Source: Plasmopara viticola
Lineage: Eukaryota > Oomycota > Peronosporomycetes > Peronosporales > Peronosporaceae
Direction: 5' to 3'
NCBI GenBank assembly: GCA_001695595.3
Contig: MBPM02000041.1
Span: forward strand, 496,001-560,000
Length of the DNA: 64,000 nucleotides
Shown here: positions 45,368 to 56,389 of the stretch, in pieces
Position numbering within the stretch: the stretch's first letter is position 1
Layout of the letters: each line of letters starts with the position of its first letter
The notes under the pieces: model-generated
Database searches by the model: none
What the model was told of the DNA's origin: nothing
The model's input: only the letters and a program-made list of their open reading frames with translations
Translations under genes and position numbers: made by a program

Positions 45368-48300
45368 GGTATGAGCCTATCACCACTTTTTTCGGCTTTA
45401 GCCCTAAACGTCGATGACACGTGCGAGCATTTTGACTTCGAACCATATCATCTTTCCCTATGTTTCCCATCTTTGAGTCAATTGTCTAGTGACACAGTAC
45501 TGTAACCCAATTTTTTATGTGCATTTATCTGTCCGGTGAGAGGTTTGATGGTGGACAACAAATAAGTATCTCTCAATATTAGATATACTGGATTCCTTGT
45601 ATTCAGGGTTTTAATGACTAAATTTTACGTAAAAGGCTGATTCAATACATCTTCGTCTAAAAAGCTGGATGTATATATCTCGAAGGGAAAGCAATGCATT
45701 TTTGAAAAAATTACGCCAAGAAGGAAGTCGCTCCGAGCTTTACAAACAGTAGCTCTAAAATTTCTGGCAATCATTTCGGTCGAAATGCACCACCCGTGAG
45801 TTTATATATCAATAATTCTTGTGGGAGTAGGTTTTTGTCCCAATGCGATAGTTCGTGACACCCAGGGATCCATTAAGCACTGCATCCTCGCTCTTTTTTT
45901 GCAAGGCTATGCTACCCACTCACGGTGATACGCCTTGCCTTGCAAACCTATAATACCTGCTTGTGGGCCGCAGTTGATTGTGTTCTGTTATCGACTGGGT
46001 ACGTGTACGGTACTCGCTTGCAAAGGTTTAAAACCCGAAGTTGTTTATCACCGGCAGAACTATGTTACTTACAGTAGGAGCGTCAACTTCAGCGCCTTCG
46101 TTGACCTATGCGGCCATTTAGTTGATTTACCGCAAGGAAATTTCTCGGGCTTTTTTCGTGACAACCCTCATGGCGATCGTAGTATCGTTAATGCATTTTT
46201 TGCTTTATATAGAATCCAGGACAATAAACATGAGTAAAGGGGTCTTAAAAGAGTTGAGTATCCAGCGCTTAGCCCCTCCCCCTTTGTAAGTGAGTACAGG
46301 CGCTACGCACACCTGGTTGCTTGCGATCATAGCCGTTTAAGTGACTAATCTTGCCTACTTGATCCACAAGCGACATTTTAGTTTTTTTTTGATAAAGCTT
46401 CATGGCTTGTAGACGCCGACGCTAAGGCTTCCATTGCAGTATTTTGATCATAGACTTTGCTAATAAAGCACGACTCTACCAGCAAATATTATGCTGAAAC
46501 GTAGAGATGCGCTCCAGCTCAAGTAGAGAGGGCTTCAAATACGAATACCTCCTTGGGCAGCAGCAAGTCGTTTGAGTAGAGCAAATAAATCGTACGACTG
46601 ATGTGGGAAGGTGCTTTTATTAATACCAGTACATTAAGAGGTATATAAAACTTTAAATTGTTGCGGGTTCGAAATTTAAACAAGGGTAGGTATCCTCAAA
46701 TACCTTGCCCAAACTGCGGTAGCAATTTCAGTCGCTTATCACAAATGAAGAAAGGACCCAAAAATGTATTAAATGAATCAATATTCAATCTGAAGGATAG
46801 CAAAGAGTTGTTCACCAGGATGTCGCATTCTTTCCTGCACGCCTCTATTGCGCAAGGTACTGCGTGAGTATATCACACCTGGTAGCACTAGTAAAATTTG
46901 ATGATTAATGGATGAAGAGCGTGCCCATTTCTTTTGTGGCTCCGTTTACCAGCTTTTTAATATGAACTGAAAAACTTCTGTTTCAGAAGAAAGCAAAGAG
47001 CCCACGTCGAGTCAATATCGTAGATTTCCAGGCAGATTAATTGATGGGGAATTGTAACTGCGGCGTAGCCAATTCTTCATTAATAGTAGTCACACTCTTT
47101 GATAGCCTTACGTACACGCACTGTGACCAGGTTGTACGTGAAAAATGAGCTGCCTGAAGATTAAATAGCAAGCTGAGCGAGTATTCGAGGTATGCATCTT
47201 TAGTCTTTTTTAACTGAGAGAAGTATCATATTCAGACAAAAGAAGCGGAAGGAAGAGATGCAGTAGCATGACGTTTTGAAGTGCACTTGTTGCATTCAAA
47301 AGATACGAAAAGGTTGTCGGAAGTATAAATAGATCTACAGGGGGACGAATGTCGAATCAATTTCTGCAGCTAGATGAAAGCCTACTCTTACAAGCGGCAT
47401 GACGTACGCGAGTACGATGTAGCTAGTGATGTCGAAAAGGAATGAGCTTGGTAGACCGTTGAGGCGCTCATGTTTTGTTACATGATTACTTGTTGAAGAT
47501 CGAGAAGCATTTAACAAATCCTTACCAATGCCTTTTTTTGGCACCTTTGTTTTGTGGCTTGAGTGAAAGCCACTCGATTCGACATCTTTAATATATGGTA
47601 GCAACGCAACATTTCTTGCACTTGAGGCTGTTGCGTTCGTCACGACGAGATGTTACTGTAGCTTACTGAGGTAAAAGTTGGCAATGTCATCAAAAGCTAA
47701 GTGGCTGTAGACGTATTAATTTGATTCATCTGGAGGCAGCTATTTCTTGCGACGTTAAACGAATATGTTTTACGTATTTTGGCAACAAGCGTGGCGAGTC
47801 GTAGTGTAGGGAAAATTAACCATAAATGATATATTGATGGTTTCTATTTATCGTATATAGTTAATTTAATGCCAAACTTTAGATCGGTCTTCAACGAACG
47901 AGACGAGAGCGCGACGAGCAAAGAAGAACAAATGTCTGCAGAAGAACGAGAGAGCAAAAAGTCACACACAAGTCAAGGATACGGTGCTGACAAGTGATGT
48001 TATTATGCACTATTTACCTTCTTTTTTGTTGTGTTCGTGACAAAAGCAAAGACTGGATCCTATCAAGGCTCTTATTTCTATTGAGGTATGATGCGTATTG
48101 TGGACAGTTTCCGCGAAGGAAGCTCAATGTAGCGACAATTATGTGAGTGATGGCAGTCATTGGAAAAGGCTGCGATGACGCGACCGACGGGAACGGTTTG
48201 CGCGCTGAGGAAGTTACCGTAACACGCACCTTTTTTTTTGTTAGCGTATCGCAGAGATATAGCGTTACATATTTTATATTTGCCGTTTATAAGCACGGTG

Positions 48301-48403
48301 TATACAATAAAAGTAACATTTAAGCGCAATTCTGACATTAATCTTCTTGCTATTATGCACTGACGAAATGTCATACGAAAAAGGTGATCCACGCTCTCAC
48401 CGG
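45368..48403. repeat. Segmental duplication block: 3' flank of effector E
   Basis: 45840-46230 resembles 53700-54050 and, inverted, 40830-40990 (family R3). From about 46260 it follows 26900-30700 downstream of effector C in the same order and orientation. The plus frame 45935-46237 (100 codons) and minus frame 47335-47643 (102 codons) are not conserved as protein between copies, so I do not call them genes. Confidence 0.5.
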
Positions 48404-50587
48404 TCAAGTAAAAAAAAGAGCTTTTGTCTTTTCGCGCGTTGCCTCAACTGTTAACGCCGCTTTTAATATTCTTTTCAATTTTTCGTAGCCAAAGGCACGA
48501 TAAAGCGTCGACATCATATGATTTTGTCGAGCTGAAGTGCCCGCGTAATACGCCTTCGTGTAGTCTTCCCAAAGCTCCGAGCTTGGCGTATCCGTAAAAA
48601 GTATCTGGAGGTAATCTGATTCCTCTTCTTCGAGCACCAGCATTGACACAACATCGGATGGGGGTATCCTTTGATTTAACCAGGTCAGTACCATCTCTTC
48701 CAAAAACCTGTGGTCAACAATTTTGGCAATCTCCGGTGAAATCAACATCTTAAGAATAGTGCTGCTCACCATGAGTTTATCATCTGTTGCTAACTCCTGC
48801 ACTCCCGCCGCATGCAGCGTAAATAGTAGATGCTGGAATTCGGTATTTGCGGTGCTCGCAAAGTTCTCGACACCAGAACTGAAATCAAAGTACATTTCCA
48901 GGTAGCGCAACCAGAAGTTTTTCGATGACTTATTGACAAAAAGAATTTTGAACTTGTCAGCGTCAGCTTCACCGTGCGTCAACATGGTCACAACCATGGA
49001 CGGAAGTATTCTATCCAACAATAAGATCGAAATCAGCTCTATCACATGGTCATGGCTCGAGCTGAGATGGGTAGAAGATGGTGAGAGCAGCACTTTAAGA
49101 ATTGTGCTGTACGCTACGTATTTGTAAGCTGAATGCGACGTTTGCTTTGCCACCGCAAACAGCGTTTTCACAAGCCGATCAAAATCTGCAGTCGCAGACT
49201 GCATCAACTCCACATTGTTAAAATTTGTCTGAATGTACTGCTTAAAGTAGCGTATCCAAAAGGTTCTCGACAACCCATTCAGAAATATAATTGTAAAGCA
49301 CTTATCCTTCGCCTCATCGAGCATCAGAGCGGACACGATCTCGGACGGGAGTATTTCGCTATTTCTCCACATCGACATCAAATTATTCCGAATTCTCTGA
49401 CTCGTCTGAAGGTGCTTAATGTGCGGTGCAGTCAGCACTTTCAACCAAGTGCTTATTGCCGTGTCACTCGAAGCACTTTTTGGCTCCTTCGTTTTCATCG
49501 TTATGCCATATAGCATTTGCAATAGCTGCTCGAAATCGATGTGCGTAAGTTCGTTTTTGTGATTGCGTTCATTGTACTGTTCTAGGTAATGCAGCCAGAA
49601 GCTCCTCGACGAACCTTCGGAGAATAAGATGGTAAACTGATCAGCTTCCGGTACATCCTGCACCAGCATGGACACGACTTTGGAGGGGGGAACGTTCACT
49701 TTCAAGTAAAAAGACACCAAAAATTTAATATAATCCAGATAATGGAAGTTGTCCAGCGAAAGTATACGTTTGAGCAAAGCAGCATCCTCAAAACATTTGT
49801 AGGCGACATTTTGCCCACTGCCGACAGCGTGGTCCTTGCTAAACAAAACACTCAGGTAGCTGGTCAAAATGTGAAACTTCCTGTGATCTAACATTTTCAA
49901 TGTGACGTGCTTTTTCAAGTACGCGTCAATACGACCTAGTGGAGTCATGTCATCAATTCCTGGCGACTGTTCTTTCTGCATAGATAATTCTCTATCAAGC
50001 TGAGGTAATTTTTCGAAGACCCGACTCTTGATTTGGTCGTTGGCGACACTAATCAGCTGAATGGCGAAAGGCTTCGTTTCCTTATTCTTGACCGCAGAAA
50101 CCAAGTTGTTGGACAATTCTTCGGGACCCTGTGTGACCGACATTGCCGTAATTATAAACTTGTATTCGTTATCATTGACGTGACGGCTGAGTTGGCAGAG
50201 TAAATACATCCAGTGAAGCCATCGAAGATGGACTAAAAATTTATAATTGGGGTTACTTAAATCCAATAGATCGTAGACGTCTTTCGGAGTCATATTTTTC
50301 TCAATGTACTCCCCATAGACATGCATCTTTATCCCATCAAAGATTTTATTCTGTGGCTCCTTTCCCAACATTTTGGCAAATTCTGAAACCTTCATCCCTT
50401 TCCTGTCTTCATCATCAACAGTCGGAGTCTTTGTGGCCGCTGACGCAGCCAAATCGTCTCGGACAAATGTGAGCGAAGGCGCCGTACGTGATGTGGTCGA
50501 GTCAACGTCCGTCTCCACTGGGTCAGTGAATGCCTTTACAGCAAACACACTGGTCAGAAGTGCCATGCATAAGTAGCAAAAGTGCAT
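48404..50587 (-). CDS. Secreted multi-module WY/LWY effector, copy E (intact, 727 residues)
   Basis: The ATG at 50585-50587 is chosen because it aligns with the starts of the other copies and begins a signal peptide (1-20); an upstream extension in frame lacks one. RDDL is at 43-46, DDEDR at 58-62. Module 1 covers about 66-195 with W123 and W126; module 2 about 215-300. Four repeats then follow with tryptophans at 331, 444, 559 and 673 (spacing 113-115). Each repeat reads PPS-x-VVSML, an FxILF strand, FW-x2-Y, then F-x2-LL. The end (FGYEKLKRILKAAL) is a typical WY tail. The protein stops about 8-15 residues before the other copies because a run of eight T on the coding strand shifts the frame. 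It should be a secreted host-acting effector of the LWY type; the target is unknown. No internal break is seen. Confidence 0.9.
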   Translation of the reverse strand: MHFCYLCMALLTSVFAVKAFTDPVETDVDSTTSRTAPSLTFVRDDLAASAATKTPTVDDEDRKGMKVSEFAKMLGKEPQNKIFDGIKMHVYGEYIEKNMTPKDVYDLLDLSNPNYKFLVHLRWLHWMYLLCQLSRHVNDNEYKFIITAMSVTQGPEELSNNLVSAVKNKETKPFAIQLISVANDQIKSRVFEKLPQLDRELSMQKEQSPGIDDMTPLGRIDAYLKKHVTLKMLDHRKFHILTSYLSVLFSKDHAVGSGQNVAYKCFEDAALLKRILSLDNFHYLDYIKFLVSFYLKVNVPPSKVVSMLVQDVPEADQFTILFSEGSSRSFWLHYLEQYNERNHKNELTHIDFEQLLQMLYGITMKTKEPKSASSDTAISTWLKVLTAPHIKHLQTSQRIRNNLMSMWRNSEILPSEIVSALMLDEAKDKCFTIIFLNGLSRTFWIRYFKQYIQTNFNNVELMQSATADFDRLVKTLFAVAKQTSHSAYKYVAYSTILKVLLSPSSTHLSSSHDHVIELISILLLDRILPSMVVTMLTHGEADADKFKILFVNKSSKNFWLRYLEMYFDFSSGVENFASTANTEFQHLLFTLHAAGVQELATDDKLMVSSTILKMLISPEIAKIVDHRFLEEMVLTWLNQRIPPSDVVSMLVLEEEESDYLQILFTDTPSSELWEDYTKAYYAGTSARQNHMMSTLYRAFGYEKLKRILKAALTVEATREKTKALFFT

Positions 50588-50861
50588 GATGAAACTTGCA
50601 CTGCGACGCGAGATGGCAAATGTTTTCAGTACACTCAGTAAGCAAAAGAATGTGAACCAAAGCGGACTTTCGCGATTCCGAGTAGAACAAATGAGCACGT
50701 TGCGTGAGTCGCGTAAGTCGTGTTCTTATTCCTACAATATATCAGTGTGCTAGTTAGCACACGTTGCAACTCTTAGCGATGCAGGGGGAATTGCGGGAAT
50801 GAAAAATGAGTGGCACGGCAGCGCGATCAAATTGTGTAAGAAACTTAAGGTAAAAGTATTT

Positions 50862-50880
50862 ATAAATAACAAACATGGCC
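50862..50880 (-). promoter_or_regulatory. Conserved upstream element of effector E
   Basis: The minus strand reads TGCGGCCATGTTTGTTATTT about 275-295 bases before the ATG, sense orientation, matching the elements before A and B. Confidence 0.45.
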
Positions 50881-50939
50881 GCAAAGCTGACTGATTACCT
50901 GTCAAAAGTGTTAAAGTAGAGTAAAATTTACTTTAAGAA

Positions 50940-51125
50940 TGGACACGACAAACGCAACTTTTTGCGTGTCGTTAGACGCCGCAGTGCTTCGACTTCAACG
51001 ATAGCGGTGCATTCTTCACTGCAGACGACTATGGTAACTTTTGTACGTGGGGACGTCCATGATTCGCAACTTTATGACATGCTAGAGACGCGTCCACAAA
51101 CCATCCTGACACCAGTAAATGCATC
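50940..51125. other. Conserved 5' flanking block of effector E
   Basis: Matches 1225-1390 and inverted 10950-11130 (GGACACGACAAACGC, TTTTTGCGTGTCGT, CACTGCAGACGACTATG, CCAGTAAATGCATCAAA landmarks). Apparent short frames differ between copies and carry stops. Confidence 0.5.
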
Positions 51126-51221
51126 AAAATTTGCCTTGAAACGCTTGTGAAAAATGAAAACCAAGCACCAACACACAAGCGATTAGTAGTCGAGGCGATT
51201 GATAGCCATCTGTTTCGAGCG

Positions 51222-51672
51222 TTGAAAAGATGCTAGAGCTTGACATTGCCCATCAGTCACTGGCGTAAGTATGGTTCTTCTACGCGGCTACAGTGGCCTG
51301 TAATGCAGCCAGCTAACCGTGGGCACCGCTTTACAAGAAATGCCATATCGTCATTAACTATGATGACGATTTTGAGAGCGATACTTCTACGAATTTCACA
51401 TTGTACGTTCATTAGCTGGAAAGAGTTACAGTTAGATTACTCATTAATGTATTTTCACCCCCAAATCGTTCACCAGAGTTTAACGTCTTGCTTTCTTGTG
51501 CTGCTGGCGATCTTCGTCTTTTTGCGCTCGTCGCTTTTCTCGCCCCTTCATCAAGAGATCATCTGCAAGTCGGTCAAGAATCTGATGAAAAGTCAAGTGA
51601 TGTCACGAGCACTCTCTTGACTGCTTGTTTCAATGGACCGATGCGTAAACCTCAGAAAGACTTCAAAGAGTA
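51222..51672 (+). pseudogene. Small membrane-protein homologue, divergent from effector E (frameshifted)
   Basis: The plus strand has SHWRKYGSSTRLQWPVMQP then GHRFTRNAIS and SCFLVLLAIF, as in the frame at 34949-35308. After about 51520 similarity moves to another frame (VTSTLLTACFNGP), ending at 51671-51673, so one frameshift separates N- and C-terminal parts. It is transcribed away from effector E, as its relative is from D. Function unknown. Confidence 0.45.
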
Positions 51673-52304
51673 GGTGGAGTCGTATCCCCCGTAAATTGCA
51701 AAATTTACTGTCACAGACACTGTCGATCTAGCGCCTCAACATTGGTTCAAGTCGCCTTCTTCAGCTTTTTTATATATTTCTCGAATATTCATCGTTTTGC
51801 TATTGCTGATTTCCTCAAATTCAAAGTTTTAAATGTGAAATACACAGATAAGCCAAGTCACAGCTTTAACGGTCAATCTAGGAGTACTTAAGAGTACCCT
51901 CAGACCAGATGCAAGTCACTTTCGTAATCAGGCTTTTGAAGACGCTGAGTGAAATCCTGGAAGCGGGGATTGATTAAGTGCTCAAAACACCCGCATAAAC
52001 GTCCTAAGGTCGCAATGAAACAACGACTCTGTTTGAGAAAGTTATTTACGTATAATCCAAGCAAATAGTGACCTCTCGCGGCGTGCAAAGCAGATGAGCA
52101 TATTGCTTCCTTCCATTGTCTGCATTGGCCCACTTATACGCATCTAATAGCTCATTCCTTTTTCGTCAGATACGTTGTTTCGGAAGAGTGACCTATCGGA
52201 CGGCGACTTATTATATAAGTCCATCCGTAGAATGTACCATAAATTTATCTCTGACCTTAGCCTCTTCTTTGTAGTGCTAATATCTTCAGCGAGGGCTATT
52301 TAAT
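51673..52304. other. Spacer after the membrane-protein remnant
   Basis: 51690-51850 resembles 9106-9290 (AAATTTACTGTCACAGA, AGCGCCTCAAC, TCATCGTTTTGC landmarks). No gene recognised. Confidence 0.4.
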
Positions 52305-54200
52305 TTAAAGGCTGGCTCTTAAAGACAGATCGGACCCCCTGGCTTTATGAGTGAGGTATTCGCATTGCGGTGAGTCTGGCAGCAAGTTTAAAGCCTTTCC
52401 AAGCTTACTTTTAAGTGGTAAAGCCGTTTTTGATAATGCTGTCGCCAATTTTAATGTCCACAGCCGGAAGCTACCGTGCGAAGGAGAACGGTAGGCGCAC
52501 TTTCTCATTGTAGTATCTCCCACCATTACCTTTAACCTAGCGGCTCTTTATAAGGGATACATCACTTTTTATTTGCCGCGCACGGCGCAGATGCAAACTT
52601 TGTTGTTGACGCAAAGACTGTTTAAGTGTACAGGTAATGTTGGTGTCAAATTCGCCTTATCGTGGCAACTTCAAGAGCCCTTCCAACTGTCAATCTTCTT
52701 CGCTTCCCGTTCGATCAATGTTTTGACCAAGTCTTAAAAGTGATAAATGCTTTCCTCTCCTATTTGAGATACTTTAAGTCTTATTTGGTGATTTCGTTAC
52801 TCAAAAATGATCTTTTTTGTCTGAGAAAGTCTTAATAGAGCAGTAATTCTGCGGGTTGAAAATTATAGTTTCTGTAATAGATTTCTTGATTGGATAAAGT
52901 CTTTTGCGAAGATGCGGCAGCAAATGAAGGCGCTTGTCAAATGTTAACGGTAGAATATATATATATATATATTATTTTAAGTAAATCTCGTGAAATTACT
53001 AAATTATATCGCTACTAGCCACCGTGGAATACCTGACCCTTCCTGGTTGGATTTAGTAGTAGCCGTCGTTCAAATCCAGCGCACCACTATAGGACAAGTT
53101 ATAATGCAGCATGTATTATTGTAACGAATGTTTGTGCAGTTATTCATCCTGCTGGAGGTATCAGCTAGTCATTATTTTTGTTCGATTTTGAACATAAAAA
53201 GTCGACGAAAAGTGCTGGGATTTTGACTCCTAACAGTGACATTTTTTTTAAGGGAAATATACATCAAAAGCTTAATTCTTCTCTTGTCGGTGGCAATTAT
53301 CCGCACTGAAAGGCTCAATCCCATGCTTCACTCCCCTATTCAATAAGAGTATTAATAGCGCGCCACAAAAAAAGATTTCTTAACTATTAGATTTATCGAC
53401 TTCTTTTGAATCCTTCAGGTTTTTCCACAATCAAGTGCCACGTACACTGTCTATGAAGCTGATTGAACACATCTATATTCAAATTAGTGGATGCTTTTAT
53501 CCCGAAGAGGATAAGTTGCATCCACCAGTAATTTAAACGAATCAAATTCGGGATATATTTGGCCTTAGTTTTGCCGAAAACTCAGTGGCTCCGAGTTCAC
53601 AGAGATACAGTAACTTAAACAGTTCTGGCAATGTTTTGATCGAAGTGCACCAGCTGTCAATTGTCACATCGATCTTTTTAAGAACGTAATGCATCCTCCG
53701 CGTGATCGTTCATGACTCCCAGGAGTCGAACAAGTTCGTCCTTCCCGTTCTTTTCCTACAAGGATATTCTTCCCGCTTATGATGAAATGCCTTGCCTTGA
53801 AGACCAATGATACCTGCTTGCGAGGTTTTGTTATCCGTGGTATGTTATGTAATCTTGTTAAAAGTGTATGTTACTCGCTTGCAAATGTTTGCTATCTCCA
53901 GTTGGTACTTACACGCTGAATTATACAAGCCGCATTATGAGCGACATCGAATGCGTCTTCGACGGCCATCAACCTTGGTTCCTCGCGAAGGAAGCTTTTA
54001 CAGTTGTCGTCACGTCTCCCTTCATGGTGACGAAAGTAGATATAATACATTTTTTTGTTCGTTTCGTGCGTGAAAATATACTGGTTTTTTCCGTAGGAGC
54101 AGCAAAGAAAAGACAAACTTGCCTTTTTTAGGAGGCAGACGAAGAAACAAATAAAAAATTAATTTGACTCTTTGAAGGGAACACACAAAATTACAAAAAA
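52305..54200. repeat. Repeat family R3, inverted copy of 40541-42560
   Basis: See the landmarks listed for 40541-42560. The minus frame 52305-52526 matches the start of 42396-42863. A pure AT microsatellite lies at about 52951-52972. The three overlapping frames at 53807-54131 are broken relatives of the 45935-46237 sequence and not supported as genes. Confidence 0.45.
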
Positions 54201-56389
54201 AAGATAAATTTGTTCAAAGGGAGCAGAGAAGCCCTCGAATTGGAAATCTCGCTTTCAGAATCCACGCTTAAAGAGCCCAGGAATTCCGTCCATCAGCGAG
54301 CGTGCTGGGGAGGCACAAAGCCCTCTGTGTCTGGTACACATAATGGAGTCTAAATCTTAAAGATCGTCACAGCTCTTGAGAAAAAATAACAAGAGTTGGA
54401 CGTTGGTGAATTACGCAAGTGTTTGAGAGGTTTGGGGGAAAAATCGATTTTTGGTATGTATTAATGCGTTGAGAAACCTTGCGCGCAGGTGAACGATTGC
54501 GGCTGGCTTAAGTGGTCTGGCTAATGTTCCGAGAAAACAAAAAAAATCGAGTCCAGGTCGTCTAACTGAAGGATGTGTTTTAAAAATTCCAACGGGAATT
54601 ACGACGTGGCTGTGAAATTAAGATCGCGGCAGCACAGGGTCATGAGTTATATTTGACATGGACAATCGCGACTTGGTTCAAAAAAAGCTAAGGCTGAAAG
54701 ATCTCGAAATTTTAACTGATTGCCGAGTAAAGGCCGAAGGTGCTATTTGCCTTATAGTTTACAACAGGGCTCTGACGAGTCATGACTTGAATTTTTTATG
54801 ACAGGAGGTTTAGGCGGATACATGCTCGCAAAAGATATGGAAGGCATCGACTGATGCCTGAGGAGGTGAATTTGTCGACGTCTTTTAAAATACTATATAG
54901 TAAATCACTCCTAGGATATTTTTGGCTTTAACTTTGGGAAGTACTTATGGACTGTTGGTTGTACTCGCGATTGTGTCACAATTCTTCTAGTACACACCGG
55001 CGCGGTGGAAAACAATCGAGATCAACAACTGAAGACTGACTCATGATCTACGACAGAGCAAAGAACAAAAAATGATACTAATTTGACGGGCGAATGGGCT
55101 TGCATTTCGGTGCGAAACACTACTGGTTACCTCGCAGAGCCACTTTGACTATTATATTGTTTTTCGAACAAAGTGATTTTTATCAACCGGTATTGACAAA
55201 ATTTTTTACATCCGTGGGCGATTTGCCAATTTTTTTGGTAAGAAGTGAACAACATGAGTAAATTTGTCTCGCATCACGCGTAATGCTAAGCCAGTGTCGA
55301 GTCCGAATATGGGGTAAATATCACCACGATTCATTATGCGAACAAAGGATCGCTGAGTTCATCAGCTAGCTGTTTTAAATGCCAAACAAAAGCAGCCTTC
55401 AAGCAATTTTTCTGTAGTCCGTCGAAAGCCCCACTAGATTATTTAAGACGATATACCGCTGCAAATAAGATCATTGCCTCTCTTTAAGTACTTAAAGTTC
55501 CACAAATTGAAAGCCATTTTTCGCAGTGAAGGAGCTCTGAGGAAGTAGACTAATAAACGCCTTCTTCATAAAAAGCAGCAACTTTTGAGTGACTATGTGT
55601 GCAAACTTAAGATTGCACTCAGGGTCGACCTCGGCGATCAAGACAATGCTTTTTCACACGGACGTCGATATATCGAGGCCAAAGGGAAAAAGGTAGACTC
55701 CTTTGGTTGTGTGACCTATAGTCCGTTCGTAAACCACATCACTTTACGGTGATATTTAGGATAGATTGGCTATTCGACCTAACCCGAAACCTTTCTGTCA
55801 ATATCGCGGTGGCTACAACCGGGCACAGGCTGACTCGATTCCGTGCGTAATAACGTATGGGATCCAAGCGGTCACCGCTGCCGGAGAGACGAATACCTTG
55901 CGTGCTCTATTACGCGAGAAGTGTTGCTGGACCTTTTGCAGCCCCGAAAAAGTATGGGTATCTATCTGTATAACATCAAACTTTTAGAATATTGTGGCGC
56001 CCCTAATATTATCTGTAAGAAAGTAAAAGTGGTTATCCATAGCTGTAGTCTCATAAGCTTTTGGAGTTTCCCAGCACCATTCAACCTTTCTCGCAAGTCG
56101 TCTATGAGAGAATTCTTCTCACCAGCTCCTGAGAATGTTGCATCACGACAAAGACATTAAAGCGATCTTTGCCCATAACGCGCATAGTTTTAATAGACTG
56201 ATCGCCTTAAAAAAATAAATGAGAATCACTTAGGAAAATTCCGGCTTATAAAACGCTACGCAACTATGAGAACACAGTTTTTCGAAAGGGGTAACAAGCG
56301 AGACACCTCCACTAGGGAAAAAAAATGATCACGAAGTCTTGCTTAAGCTTGGTATCAAGTCGACACTCTCCAAACAGTGCCGCCAGAGT
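54201..56389. other. Degraded sequence leading into a gypsy remnant
   Basis: No intact gene. From its position it may hold the gag and protease part of the following gypsy relic (for example the frames at 55766-55987 and 55843-56160), but no zinc knuckle or DTG/DSG site could be recognised. Confidence 0.3.

Noticed and set aside
50588..50698. Longer N-terminus for effector E starting at 50698
   Set aside because: The upstream start is a GTG, the extension has no homologue in the other copies, and the internal ATG gives the family signal peptide.
52951..52972. AT dinucleotide run
   Set aside because: A simple microsatellite with no visible link to a gene; noted within the R3 entry.
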